Below, piece after piece: positions 1 to 13,521 of a DNA stretch of 64,000 nt (its first letter is position 1; the number at the start of each line of letters is the position of its first letter). A program made the translations under genes and the position numbers. The DNA is from Tenebrio molitor (lineage: Eukaryota > Arthropoda > Insecta > Coleoptera > Tenebrionidae). The stretch is from the NCBI RefSeq assembly GCF_963966145.1, contig NC_091046.1, positions 39,618,001 through 39,682,000 on the forward strand. The letters run 5' to 3'. The notes under the pieces are model-generated. The model ran no database searches, was not told where the DNA came from, and saw only the letters and a list, made by a program, of their open reading frames with translations.

Positions 1-799
1 AACAGGAGTATTTAACTGAGTTTTTAAATAACACAGTTTATAACAAAAACGTTTAAAGCCTTTTAGCAATGTGAATACAAAAAAATAATCACAAGTATCG
101 TTACAGGAAAAATTGCAAAATTTCAAAACCCTATTATGCAACACTGCAAGAAGGCTAGTTTTGAAGAAAATCGAATATTTATGAAGCGGAAGTTAACTCT
201 ACATTCTAGTGTATTTCTGAGATAATTGGGTCATGAAGAACTTTGAGCAAAGTGAGTGATAACTATAACGTTGAAATTGCATTGGTAGTAAAGTTTCTCC
301 CAGCAAAGTTCTAAATCCTTGAGGAAACTAGATCATATTTCCTCAGGTTACAAACCCATTCGCAAATGCTCTTTTGATTTATTTCTCTTAAAACTAACGC
401 CAGAGAAAAAAATTTTGTCAAAAAATATACATTGTGAATACAATTTCTGTTAAAGGTGATGAGTGACGACACGAACACTTCGTTCTTTGATGACGCATTG
501 CTAAATATGAGCTTTTTGGTAAACTGACTATTGCTAATTAATACATTTTCCTATATGTGTTAACTCCTAAGAAATGCTGTTCATTAGCCACAGCCGTGAA
601 TACTATGAATAATGACGTATTACTCTTACTCTTACTCTTACTTTTTTTATAAAAAAAAAAATCAATTCTGAAAATCAAATTTGTATGTCGCAAAACAAGT
701 AGCCTGTTCTACTTGCGTGTCATAGCTGTTCCCCACTTCTCGCGGGTAATAGCCATCATCACGATCATTGAATAATATGTATATTGAAACAATAAATAT

Positions 800-1258
800 A
801 CAGGTGTCCCAAAAGTACCGCCTTTCCTTGAAGGTGCGTCATCTAGAAGTGTTATGGAGTACTGAAAAATAGTTTAAAAAATCCAATATTTAAGTACTTC
901 TACGGTGACTCCTGAAATGCTTGAGCGCGTTCACGGCAACATCGTTAAAAGAGCCAACGCATGTTTAGACGCAAATGGGCAAAATTTTGAACATTTATTT
1001 TAATAAAATAATTTTTGTTGAAGTGCTTAGTTGTTGTGTTACCTCTCAAGCTCATCAAAATGGTTGCCTAGGTATTCAATAATACAATGCTATTACTTTT
1101 TTTTTAGGTAGAGGTAATTCTCAGGTTAGAGCGTTGCCTTTTTTATATTTTAAAATTGCGTATACATATTTTCTAAATGGAGGGTCATGATTTTTTAAAA
1201 ATATTTTTCCAGAACTCTACTACATTCCTAAATGACGTACCTTCAAGGAAAGGAAAGG
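800..1258. mobile_element. About 460-bp TIR element
   Basis: CAGGTGTCCCAAAAGTACCG opens at 801. Inverted arms pair CCTTTCCTTGAAGGTGCGTC (821-840) with GACGTACCTTCAAGGAAAGG (1234-1257) and extend inward for about 50 bp with mismatches (AGTGTTATGGAG against the CTCTACTACATTCC region). Interior non-coding. Confidence 0.65.
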
Positions 1259-1532
1259 TAAAATAAATTAATAATTTAACATTTTCAGTTTCAAGTATTT
1301 ATTACATTTTTTAAAAAGCATATTGAAAAGAATTTTGAAATGTAACCTCTAAATTTTAAAAATGTTCTATTAATAAAATAAAAGATTCAAAAAGTGCTTT
1401 AAAATAAAACAACCAACGAACATTTAATACATTTGTAACTACATTCAAAACGTATGTACATATGTATCTAATTGTTATAATTAAAATATTGCCTATATAG
1501 GTTATCAGCGCGGTCGCTTGTTACTTAAATAA

Positions 1533-1735
1533 CGGGTGTTTTTAAAATTTGACGTGGAAGTTGGCGTTGAAGAGTCAATTGGGAACGCACCACCGGATTA
1601 CAACTTTGATCAGTTGTTTAAATCTAACCTCACTTTTTGCGTTTTTTGTGTTTTTAATCTGCAATTTGAAAAATCAGTGTTTTTAAGACGACTTTTCAAC
1701 GCCAACTTGGACGCCAAATTTAAAAAAAATACTCT
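1533..1735. mobile_element. Short TIR element, family with 25745-25940
   Basis: Arms CGGGTGTTTTTAAAATTTGACG and AGTTGGCGTTGAAGAGTC face the inverted GACTTTTCAACGCCAACTTGG and an AAATTT-rich end. It shares GTTGGCGT, GAACGCACCAC and the same arm order with the copy at 25745. Any open frame across it is an accident of the repeat. Confidence 0.7.
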
Positions 1736-3312
1736 TTACGGCTCACAAGCTAAATAACATACAATTATCAAATAAGATTACAACACTGGAAATTATATTT
1801 AAATTCAAAAAAAATACCGAAGTTTTTCAGTTAATTTATAACCTCAAGCACGCTACCAGTTAATATTTGTACATTATCTGTTGGTTAAAAAATTTTCAGT
1901 AACAATATCGTTGATATTGATTAGATCTTCGAGACAAATTTAGAGTTATCGGCCCTGAAAATTCTATTTAAAGTTGAAAAAAATGAATGTCGTGGGGATT
2001 GACTTTACGACCGAAATCGTACCTTCAATTGCATTTATTCCCCCACAAATATGTTAGACGCAAGTTACAGTTGCATAAACTTGTCTGGCTTAGAAGTAGA
2101 GGAACGGAAGCAGTACCTAGAAAATAAACAACGCAGGGTCACGATTCACAGAAATTAATGTGAACGGTCTTGAGTAAGTTGAAAAAATAATCCGTCGTAA
2201 ATACAAAAATAATCCCTTTTGATCTTTGCGCTCATTTAAAAAATTAATGTTATTTATTCTCCAGAAATGAACAGATAATGAATGGACGCGGCCGAACCGT
2301 CTAACTAACGCTTAAACTTATAATTACGCGTTATTTTTCTTGGGTACGGATAAAAACGACATCATTTTTCCCGCCTAAAGATTAACCTTTACAAATTGAT
2401 TGTGGTGCAGGTGTTTCCACAAAATTTCGATTAATATGTTTGTGAGGATTTTAATTGGACGTTTGTCAATGTTTATATTTATCGTTCATTAAATGCGACA
2501 AGATATGATCCAATTTATCTTTCTGATTTATTCGATACGTTCCCGAAATAAACAATTAGGATTAAAACGAGTACCCGGAAAAGTCAAAAGTCGACGTTTC
2601 TCCCAACTATAAACGACACTGTAAAATGTAAACGTTCGGGGGTGGCGTGCATGTTTATTCCTATACGACGATTTTTCTTGTAAACGACGTGGCAATTGCA
2701 CGTAATGTTGTTTATCTCTGGTTGTACATGTCTTGCGGATCGCCCTGATAAACCGCAATAAGTTTATTTTGGCGAAAATCGACGAATTTTCGCGCCTCGT
2801 AAAAACGCACTTTGCACGATTTATTGCAACAATACAGGCGGTTCAAAAATAAGTGTCGCATAAAATCTGCACGACAAAGACGGTGCTACCGAAACTACGC
2901 GACTGGAAGGAATGCCAAGTCTATCGTGCGATCAAGGAAAACATCCATTATGATTGGCTAAGGGAGATAAGATTTTAAATTTTATTTAATTATGGGGGTT
3001 TTACGTGGAACAAGCCACTTTAGACCAAATTCACTTGCTTTATGGTTGTAGAAATTTTATAATGCCCACTTTCCGATTTGTACACGATAATTTTTTAATC
3101 TGTACACGTAGATGCCTAGTTAAATTAAAATTTGACACAAATCCAAATTACACAAACGAGACGACGCATTCAAGGTACTACAGCGGTCAGTGTGTCGCTC
3201 AAAAAATACAAATATACTTAGTATATCAATGAAATAAATGAAAAAGGAACTATAAACACAAGCCAGGTGTTATTACTTCCACTTTTCAAATTGTTAAAGG
3301 AAATATGTTCAA
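1736..3312. other. No gene seen
   Basis: AT-rich unique-looking DNA. A minus-strand frame of 76 codons at 2528-2758 and one of 75 at 3005 match nothing. CAGGCGGTTCAAAAATAAGT at about 2835 looks like a solo transposon end. Confidence 0.3.
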
Positions 3313-3400
3313 TAATGAGTACGGTAGGGTTATTTTACAGCGCTCCAACTAATCAGGCACTCGGCTTCGCCTCGCAAAATACGTCTACCGTACTCTAATG
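3313..3400. repeat. Palindromic element with CTCGGCTTCGCCTCG centre
   Basis: AATGAGTACGGTAG (3314-3327) pairs with CTACCGTACTCTAAT (3385-3399). Between them is the smaller palindrome CTCGGCTTCGCCTCG. A half copy with CTACCGTACTCTAATTTAAA and GGCTGCGCCTCG lies at about 35190-35260. Confidence 0.6.
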
Positions 3401-5989
3401 GAAATAATTATTCACATATGTGTGTTGTAATCTGAGTACGTTTATCAAAATTAATACATATTTAAATTTAATTCCGTTCAAAAAAATCCACATGTTTTTT
3501 GTCAAACAAATTAAAAAATTAAATTAATTAAGAATTTAGAAATTAGAAACTAAAATTTATGGATTTATCATTTGCTTATCCAGACACCTTATCAATAAGG
3601 AAGAAACTAGAGCGACTTTCCAAGAAACTTTTGAAAAATGATAGAATATCGACCAAAAAAAAAAATGACAGTGCTATAAAGAAATGTAAAAATGCGAATT
3701 ATGCAAGGCAGATCCGAACCAATTTGAAAAAATTCTAATTCTCAAAAAAGCTAAAGGATAATTTCAGGGAAAACTGCACTAGTGTGAAACCAATTACATA
3801 TATAAATTAAAGTTAATTTGAAAAATTTTTTTAGACTGTCATTCTACTAGTAAAATATATTTCAGAACCAAAAATAGATTCTGTAGGTGTAGTTACTAAT
3901 AGAGAAGTACGGGGTTATTATAAATCTTTCTTATATTGTAGTTGGATACAATACACAGCGTAACTGTACTATTCTAAAGGTTAACAGATGTGATTAACTG
4001 GTTGTCTAAAAACAAGGGGTTTGTGTTCTGCACGAAACAGTTTTTTAAAACTTGTTTTGCTGTCTGAACTTATTTAGAAAATCTTAATTAACAGTTTGAA
4101 AAATAATAAACAACATTATCAAAAGAGACGTATTGAGGAGATGTTATTTGAAGTTGAGTTTTTTTTTAAAGATTTGTGTAAGTTTAAAAATAAACTAAAC
4201 ACTAAAAAACGCTTAAACTACAGAAGATTTAAGGAAAAGCTTCCCAATTCTTCCCAATATAAATAAAACAATCAATATTTCTATGTTTGTTATACTTTTT
4301 ACTTTTAATGTGATCACGTTTCCAGCTTAGAAGACGTATAGAACAGCACTCGATGAAGCTCGTGTACCTTGTCCTCAAATCCCGACATCTGTTTCAGCCA
4401 CTACAATGCATTTTGCGTCAACTCCTTTATGCAAGACTGCATTCCTTGTTCATTGTTTCATAAAAGCAAAAATAGAAATCGCCCTTCAGCGTAGCTTCTC
4501 CAGCAAATCCCCAGCTACCGTGTTTCCGTTACCCTTTTTTAAAACCTCTCAATGTTTGCTGCAACAACAGACTAATCCACTCCTGCGACGGAGATTCGTC
4601 CGGAGACGCGTTTTTTTTTCCTAAAAAAGAAGTCTACGCAAGTCATAAATAAAAACAATTTGACAGCAATCCTTGCTGAAGGTTGATTTGAACCCACGTC
4701 TTGCACAAGTTTACGTTCTGGTTATGGCGGGGCTAAATTGAAAATTGTGCGCTCCCAGCTCCACATATCCAAAATCTCGTTGGATCAAATTAAGGAGGTA
4801 ATGTTCAATTTAAAACTAACAGTAGATTCCGTGAGTCCTAATACAATAGAGTTATAACGTGTAATTTTGTAGATCGTAATCTGGCAGCAGTGTGACTCTA
4901 TCTCACATTACAACGATATTATTAGGAAGGTATGCCAGAAGCATCGTATTATTCAAATTAGTTATTTGAAATAACGCTATCGCTGAGTGCCAAATTACTT
5001 GTAAGACCCCACTCTTTAATTTTATGTGATGATATGCGGATATTCAACTCGAAATTCTGACACTAATGCCATAGTTCTAATAGATGTAATAACAGACGAT
5101 ACCGGACGGGTATGGCTTTTAGAGTGCGGTTCTCATACGCCAACATTTGATGGGAAACCTTCAACAAATCTTTAATTTTATTTAAATTCGATGTGGTCAG
5201 CTTTCGGAACAATTTCCTAAATCGGTTATAACAATTACAGCTTAATCAAGACATCAAGAGTCAGTCAAAACAATGAATGTGGACAAGAAGATTTCACTAA
5301 AACAATTAAATGTTAAAAAGGTTTAGGAATTTTAAGTAACAAATTCATTCCACTATTACTGTTCGTGTCTGACAATTTAAAAAAAAAGCATAAATAAGAA
5401 TTAATTACATCTTCTCATATGTTCTTATTTTTTTAAGTAAAAGAAAATAATCGATATGTTTGTATAAAATGAAACTAACTGTAAATTTAGGACGCAATCC
5501 TTTCAAAATGTATCCTTCAGCAGGACGAGAAATTTTTTATATCAATGCTTGCCCATTCACAAATTGGAATTATTGGTACAATATGTTTCAGGCCCCCATT
5601 AGGCCCCAAACAATATACACATGTTGTACTTGTTAATTTATTAATTTTTATGGCGTAAATAAAAATACTGAAAAATAAGATTAACCGGATTAAAAATTAT
5701 TGGCGTAAAATTTCGAAAAAAAATTGTTTTTGTAAATCTATAAAAAACCTGATGGTAATAACATCCAATAATGGATTAGTAAATGTTAACATTTTAAAAG
5801 AGAAAAAAACATTAATTTAGTTTTTATGGATTATGTAATATCAATATTGGAAAAAATGTACGACAATAATTTTAATTCAATATTTCTTTTGATTATTCAC
5901 AAATTAGTAGAATATTTTGTTTGATTCTATTGATTGATACAGACATAGATATTCACTATTATGTATTTTTTAACATTTGAATATGCGTT
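3401..5989. other. No gene seen
   Basis: Very AT-rich sequence with homopolymer runs. GGTTGATTTGAACCCACGTC at 4681 resembles an inverted tRNA T-arm, but no cloverleaf can be built around it. No supported coding frame. Confidence 0.3.
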
Positions 5990-7030
5990 TTGATGATAAG
6001 ATAACATAATAGTTATTTGTGTATCAAGACCAAAAAGTGCATCTTTTTCGTCTAAGCCTGGGCGCAGCCGAGACTTGATTTAAAAACAGGCGAGGACAAA
6101 AGGCACTTTTTGGCCGAGGTGCACATCACATATTTTAGGCGACGGCACGAACTACAAAGCAAAAGACATCATTGGAAAAATTACGTATTTTCTTTGTATC
6201 TACTTTTTTTAAATATATAGGGTGTTTTTGAAAGTCGTGCAGAAATTTTAATCACGAGCTACTGGCTTCATGTGGAACTCGGAAAAAATATTTAAAAAAT
6301 TCTGTCAAAAAATAAAATGACATTTATTTTTTGAGCTACAATTTTTTTTATTGCTTTTTGTTTTCTACGTTGTCCTACAATCTCGCAGGTAAAATTTCGG
6401 TACATTTTAAAAATACACCCTTGTATATCATGTTTTATAAAATGTACGCCAATGTGAAGTAACCTATAGGAAATATGCTCTAAAACATTGGTGTACGTTT
6501 TATAAAACATGATATACAAGGGTGTATTTTTAAAATGTGCCGAAATGTTACCTACGAGATTGTGGAAGAACGTAGAAAACTAAAAGCAATTAAAAAAATT
6601 GTAGCTCAAAAAATAAATGTCATTTTAGTTTTGACAGAATTTTTTAAATCTTTTTTCCGAGTTCTATATGAGGCCAGTTGCTCGTGGTTAAAATTTCTGC
6701 ACAACTTTCAAAAACAACCTGTATACATTTATTAATAATTTTTTATAGTAGTTTCATCAGCTTGCCAAGAAAACGAGAAATTTACTATTTGCAATACAAT
6801 TACTTATTTACATAATTTGTGGTGACAAGACAATTATTGCGATTATCATCTGCGATGGCCGGCGGCATCTTAGTAGACATTAGACATCACTTTGACTGTT
6901 GTATTAGACATTTCTTCATCACGCTGTTGCTATCGATTATATGAACGTTCATTTTCTTATTATGCACCAAATAAGCAATCGACATTTTTCTTTGTTGATA
7001 CATGAGATACGGTAGTTGTACTTCGGAGGG
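5990..7030. repeat. Dispersed repeat, copy 1 (inverted copy at 46310-46800), split by a foldback
   Basis: About 6025-6205 (AAAAAGTGC, GGCGAGGACAAAAGGCAC, GACGGCACG, AAGACATCATTGG) and 6740-6900 (TTACTATTTGCAATACAATT, CATAATTTGTGGTGAC) match 46560-46760 and 46380-46540 in reverse order. The foldback 6219-6722 interrupts this copy only. The centre has palindromic words such as GGGCGCAGCCGAG. Confidence 0.65.
6219..6722. mobile_element. Foldback element: 236-bp inverted arms, 31-bp loop
   Basis: Left arm 6219-6454 starts GGGTGTTTTTGAAAGTCGTG. Right arm 6486-6722 ends CACAACTTTCAAAAACAACC. Arms match at most positions by eye, including the inner GATATACAAGGGTGTATTTT. The two short open frames (one per strand, both with KAIKKIVAQKINVIL) are the same arm read twice, so they are not genes. 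Confidence 0.85.
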
Positions 7031-10000
7031 ATTATATAGAACGTGACAAAAGCATTAATTTAAATTATTAATAAATAAAGTTTTTGTGAGCTTAACCCCA
7101 GTCTTTATTGAAATTCCCTCGTATTAGCCAAATCAGAAACTTTATTTACATTTCATCTTTCTTTTTACAAGGAGTGTGTCTTAACGCAGAAAAGTAGCAA
7201 AACTGAATATTTGGGTAAAAAATGGTTTCAGTAATTTTGAGAAAGAAAACACACTCTTAAAGGGGGTATTTTACAAATGAAGATTTCCACCGTGGGGAAC
7301 AGATAGTCTATTTTTATCAATTATTGCGTTTAATTGAAATTTAACAATTTATAAAAAGCAAAAAGAGAAAATTTTGTTGCTTTGTACTAATCTGACATCG
7401 TAGAACTTTTAATTAAGAGCATGCTGATGTGTAAGAAAAAAATAAATTTTCATAATTAAGTGAAAAAAAAAAGTTGAAATTCTATTTCGTCTTCCTAACA
7501 ACACAAGAAGATAGTTTTGCGAATTACGATGACGGAACGCCGGCAGAGATTAATCTAACGGTTGGCCACCATGTGGTCTCAGTTCAGAAACAGTGGGTAC
7601 GTCGAATATTAATCCGTATTAATGTTCAGCCTTATCAGGAAGTAATAAGGCGATGTAATATTCCACTTAATTGCCGCTGCAAGAAATGGTTATGCGTATA
7701 TGTATAGTGTGCAATTAATTTAAATCGTAGTTGGGCCATTCTGTTAATTACGGCCATTCAAAGACACGGCCAGATGTAGGTAACCGTATTTATTTTTGAA
7801 CACCAACAACAACACAAATTGTGAACAATTATTAGGCGTTTGATTTATAATCGTGGGTACACGCCATCATTTATCTTCTATTAAACGCTAAGAGTTTTTT
7901 AAATACCTATTAGTACAGTGTGCGGCAAATAAATTGATGCGCGAGATTAAAAATGGTTCGAGGTAAGGTATATTATTAGAGAATGAATGAATGCGTGCAT
8001 TAATACACACAAATATTCTCTTCCATTTTCAATCAGAGAGTCTGAAAGACTTGGTCTATTCACTCTTTTTTTTGACTCTTTTAAAGTTGCCAAGAAGTTC
8101 TTATTTGCAACTTCTTCAGAAAATAGTACTGTTGCTAAATACTTTTTGTTTTCACCGCTTTCAGCTACACTCTTTCAACTTCCAATCGATATCAAAGTAT
8201 GAAACTGCGGCTTAAAATTTGTTCAGCCTAAGAAGGTGTTTGCTTTTGTTTGCTGTAAAAACATGATATATAAATTTCAGGGGTCGACGATCACCTTTTA
8301 GGTCAAATATTTTCGCAGACTTGGATTTGTCGATTCAAAAAAATTCCAATGGCAAAGTAAACTCTTGGGATTTTTACAAAGTGCAGTGAGACGTACTTCA
8401 CTTTTTTGCAAGAGTCCGAACTTTATAGGACAAATTACTTGACCCTCGTTTAGACATTGACGGAAAAGTCGTTAAAGAACTTAAAAAAGCCGTTTAATGT
8501 TCAAGCGGATCCTTTATTGGTCCAATGGTAATGACAAATTTTCACCCCCATACTCATCTGTCTTACTTGTTTATTAGAACAAAATTATTAACTCTTCATT
8601 TAGACTTGTAGAGTATGAAACTTAGCTAATAATACGTAATTATTGTAATATTATCTACCTCTTCGTTTCAAGAAATTTTAAATAAGAAAATAATTTCACA
8701 AATTTTAGATAAAAAATTTTGGTTAAAAAAGTGCCTACAGTGTTATCTGTTAAATTTGTGTCGTATTTGGGAATTTATCGAATTTTAAAATCACTGTTGA
8801 GAGTAAGAAATATTTCTGCAAATTGAACAATCTATCATTTAGACGGGACGAAAATCTGCAACGAATCTCACACCGACCTTGAGTATTAGCTGCCCTTAGG
8901 CCTGTTCTTCTTGTGCCAACCCGGAACATTATTTATTCATGGGTAAATGACTTTGGAAGCGTTTATTTGTAGAATGGGCGTTAAACCTGTCAATTCCTTT
9001 GTGTTAGTGGAACGGAAACAGTGAGTTTTTGCTGCTCTTAGTGAAATTACGTTTGCTGATGAGATCCGCGATTGGCGTACACCATCTGTATACATCCAGT
9101 GAAAATCATCACTTATCTATGCAACTTGTGAGAAAATAAGACCTAGAGGAATCCGTACGACGAGGACACGGCACTTAGCAAACTGTAAACTTAGATAATC
9201 AATTAAACATGTACGGTTGTAATGGCTCCACCACTTGGTGCCGATAAATTTCATATTTGTTCTTCGGCCTTTGCTGCAACTGACCTGTATGGTGTAGGGC
9301 CTTTAGGGCGAAAATCGAGCGAGTAATAATCGTTAGAAACTCGTTATTCTGCGGCAACGGTTGGGCATCCGGTGCTGTAGCAGGACGTAACTACATATTT
9401 GCCGGATTTTTATGCCTTTACTGCTTCCTACAGAAGAATAGACGAAACTCGTAATTTACGCATGATGCGGATTGTGTGGTAAACATTTTGTCGCCGACAA
9501 ACACCTTGCGGCAACATAACTTATACCAAAGAAGGCTACTTTTTAAAATCTTGTGTTCTCATCTTCAGAATTGAAGGCAAAGTGTGAAGATGTCAGCAGG
9601 AAATGAGTAAGTCTGAAGTACAAATAGGAAAAAAACTATTAATATGCTAATAAATAGATAATAACAGTCACAGAAAGAAAAACTACAAGAAACATGCGGG
9701 CATTAATGTTTATGATGACTTAATTATCTTTTATTGCCAATTTATAGAATGCTGCTGGATTCAAGAATAAATAAGTACCACTGTTAAGTAAAGTAGAGAT
9801 AAAATTAAACCTAAAAAAATTTAGAAGAATTTTATAACTGTATTGCGTGATAAAAAAATAATCATTTTAGTCATTCGAATCTAAAAATAACTTATAATTA
9901 TTATAGTTTGATCATAATATTTATAACTTGCAGGAGACTGCAATTACATACTACACAAAAGTAAAAATTAAATCTGAAGACATTTATATCGGTAGAGTAG

Positions 10001-13000
10001 AAGAGAAGTGGACACAGAAGTTTGCTCAGTACTATACATATGTATACTCTGTTTCTGAGCTCGATGCCGCTAAGCCATAAAACGACCGAAACGCTGACAG
10101 ATTCCAGTGTGTCCAAAACATTTAACGAATAATTAATTAAAGCACCCTAGGCCATTCTACTGCTATTAAAATGTTACAATTCAACTTTTTGGATTTGTTG
10201 TTTTAAAGTACTATCCCTTACCTGGCATCTTCCAAACATCATGTTTCTCACTCTTACGCCCGCACAGAGCTTTCAGAATGAATGGTCCATTTGTTAATGT
10301 GAGCCGAGCGCAAGCATCTTCCCGACAAAAGAAATTTGCATGTGCGTGTGTTAAGCGGTGATTATTATTGATTTATAACAACCCGTCCGGTTTTACGACT
10401 TACCGGCATCGAACTGGGAAACGGAGTATACGAGTATTTACCTAGATACTCGTACAAGATTTGACAGAAATAAATAAACAGGATGATAACTAAAATAGAG
10501 AAGCAGTGAAAAAGCATATAATAGGTATTAGTAATATGTATAATAAGTATATATAAAAGAAAAAGGAGAGAAAATTAACATATTGTTATTGTTATCATCA
10601 GAATTAAATAAAACACTTCTTGATGGGGATGAATGATAATGATAATGATGATGATAAGTTCCCCTATTAATATACATAATATAAAGACTAGGTTTATGTT
10701 ATCAAATGACATGAGCATTACTAATTAAGCAAACGAAGGAATTTAGATGAATAGCGTTTAAATTTTCTTAAAATTATTTTTGATTAATGATCAGGAATAT
10801 TCTGAGCACTACAGCTTAAGTTAGGTTAAATAAAGCTGAAGAATGATCATGCAGTCAACAACTTTTAAATGAAAATTAATTGAAGGCCTTATTTAGAACC
10901 ACTGTAAATGATGGAGGTTAATCATAATGAAGGAAGTTAAAGTTAGAACCGCTGTTGGTGGGAAGGATGAGAAAAGAAGCAAACTAAGAATGAATAGAGA
11001 ATACGCGAAAGTATCGAGGGGGAAGTTATTAGAGAGAAAATTAATAATAAAAGTGGCCGAAGAAGAAAATTGTAAATGAAGAAACATAATATCTGAAAAG
11101 ACAATGAACATTGAACACATCATTTCTTCTTGCACCGTTTTGGCTCAAAGCGAATATAAGAAACGTCATGATATATTCGCTAAAATTATACAAATACTAA
11201 TATAATTACAATGGTAATAACAAAAGTGAAGACACAATTTTGTGTTTGTTAATTTAAAAATAAAAAGTATCAACAATTTGACAACATTATATCTAATTAA
11301 AAACAAACATGTGACGGTCAAAATTGTTGCATTACTCAACGTTCATTGTGGAAAAGTAGTTCACAAGAGACAGTTCTTTTCAAAATGACGCATCATTATT
11401 TCTTGCTGCATTATACTTGCCTACGTTTAATTTAAATTTAAACTGAATAACACGAACCCGAACAAAAAGTTTCCTTTTAAAGCTTGGACATTTCTGCAGA
11501 AGAACGGACAAGTCTCTTTGTAATCGTCAGTAGAGAGCGATCATCACGATGAATATTTTGTTAGAAACAGGCCTGACGACGTGTATGCACAAAAGCATCA
11601 TCCCGGGTCTTTGTTGCCCAAGAAGTCGCTATCCACGATAAATGTATGTGGTAGCAATGGGTCTGAGCGTGAGTTAATTGTTTAGTCACGATATGATACA
11701 TACCCTTTGTGGACGGTGCGCAATAAATTTACCGTAAATATTGCGACTCTGGATTTATCGAATTGTCTATTTCGTGCCGACGCACAAATTTATGAGAAAT
11801 AAGAACAATACGAATTACTCCTTCTCATAAATCAGACCTTTCGAAAGCATGTTCGATAATATGTCAGGGTGAATAAAAACAGCGTTAGGCAAGTATTGTT
11901 GCTCACAATATTTACAAATAAGGACAGAAATGCCAGGAATGAAATTGTCTGTATGTAGTTGAAGGCCGCATTTGTACAACAAAAATGGCTTTTATTGTAA
12001 TATCATGTTAGATCAAAAGGTGGAACCTGAAACGTTATTGCCTGGTTTTTCTAAATTGCACGGCTTTCCTCAACAAGCCACAGATCCACCTGCTTACAAT
12101 TTTTTATATTTTTTTATTTCTTTCTTTCACCACTTATTGGGTTCTATTTTAAAAAATATTAAATATTTAAAAAAGCGTGTCTTTAAGTCCGTACGACAGA
12201 AGTGACTGTTTCTCGCTCTCTCGGCTAAACTCGGCTCCCCCGAACTTACTCGAATGAGCTTTCACCTCGGAGCGTCTGACGTGACGCGTGATGAGTGACG
12301 GTTGAAAACTGATTCACTGCCCGAGACTAATAATGTATGAAGTGCGCCTACAAACGTTTTCACTCCAAAAATCCGTTAGATTTCTACGAAAATTGTATTT
12401 TTACCGAGCCAACCCTTTGTGTTAAATCACCCCAATATTTGATTGCCGCTGACAATATGAAAAGAGTTTTTCAGCGTCACATTAACGCACTAGCGTGAGT
12501 CTTAACGACCTATCGATTTAACAACGCGCTTAAACCAAACAAGCTGTCATTATATTTTCTATTTTACTTTGACAATCAGTGTATTATGTTTAAGATAAAA
12601 CTTTTTCTCTTCTTTTGTCTCGCACTTGTTAGATCTTTGCTTTGTGGGGCTTTGTAAAAAGAAAACAATAGGTGAGCTGCTGAAATTTTTCTTTGTTGAA
12701 GGATAAACGGCAAAATAATTTTTAAAAAACGGACTAATTGCGATCCTTGAAGAAATGGATCGGGGATAATCTCGCAGCCTGCCGACAATTTATGAAACTG
12801 TGGAAAAAAATTAATTACATTTTGTGTAACAAACACAAATTATAATCTGTGTTTGTTTTTCATGGAAATCGGATTACCGACAGGGATCGGTTTTATTTGT
12901 GCAAATAAAAATTGTCTAGCCATGCAAATTATCGATAACGTTTTTAATTAAGTTAGCGGAAATATAACGGTCGCAGCACACGTGAAATGTAGCAACATTT

Positions 13001-13447
13001 GAAAAATTGTTTTTGGGGGCGCAGCGATCACCTGTTTCATCCATTCTGTTGTTGAGAAATGTAGCGCAAGGCGCTTTTTTTAAATTAAAAAATATACATT
13101 AACTTAAATCTCATAAAAAGATTAATTGCCTCAAACAAAAGCTCAGAACATGGAAAGGCGTGCAAAGCCTGAAATTTATTTCAGTTCATTTCCACTCTTT
13201 AAATTTAAAGGAGAATAGGCGGCGTCGCCTCAAAGGAATTACCTTAAAACAATAGAACTTACAATTATTATCCTTGCGAATTTCACAACGCAAATTTGCA
13301 TTTGAAATTCCTGCATTTTATGGAGTGCATTTTGCATAAAATATTAGAAGTAATGAAGTTAATACAAACATTAAAATTCGAAATAACGTCGTTATTTAAA
13401 ATATAAAAGCTCGTATGGAATGCCATAAATAAAACGACATTCTCCCA
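7031..13447. other. No gene seen
   Basis: Long gene-free stretch. Short frames (7474, 7987, 9901, 10893, 11972, 12576) have no recognisable motif or splice context. A GC-richer patch near 12200-12330 (GACGTGACGCGTGATGAGTG) and one at 8880-9500 could be regulatory but nothing shows it. A loose GATGAT-type microsatellite lies at 10620-10660. Confidence 0.3.
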
Positions 13448-13521
13448 CTGGTAATTACGTTTTATTTTTATAAATCACTCCGGAGTGATTAATAAAAATA
13501 AAAATAAAACGAAATTACCAG
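13448..13521. repeat. Hairpin around AATCACTCCGGAGTGATT
   Basis: CTGGTAATTACGTTTTATTT at 13448 pairs with AAATAAAACGAAATTACCAG ending at 13521. The middle is the perfect palindrome AATCACTCCGGAGTGATT. Small foldback, non-coding. Confidence 0.65.

Noticed and set aside
1536..1757. 73-codon frame starting in the 1533 element
   Set aside because: It runs straight through both arms of a TIR element.
4677..4740. tRNA-like T-arm (GGTTCAAATC on the minus strand)
   Set aside because: No acceptor stem, D-arm or anticodon arm can be formed; at most a SINE fragment.
6292..6735. Two frames on opposite strands, both containing KAIKKIVAQKINVIL
   Set aside because: They are the two arms of the foldback element read from each side, not a gene pair.
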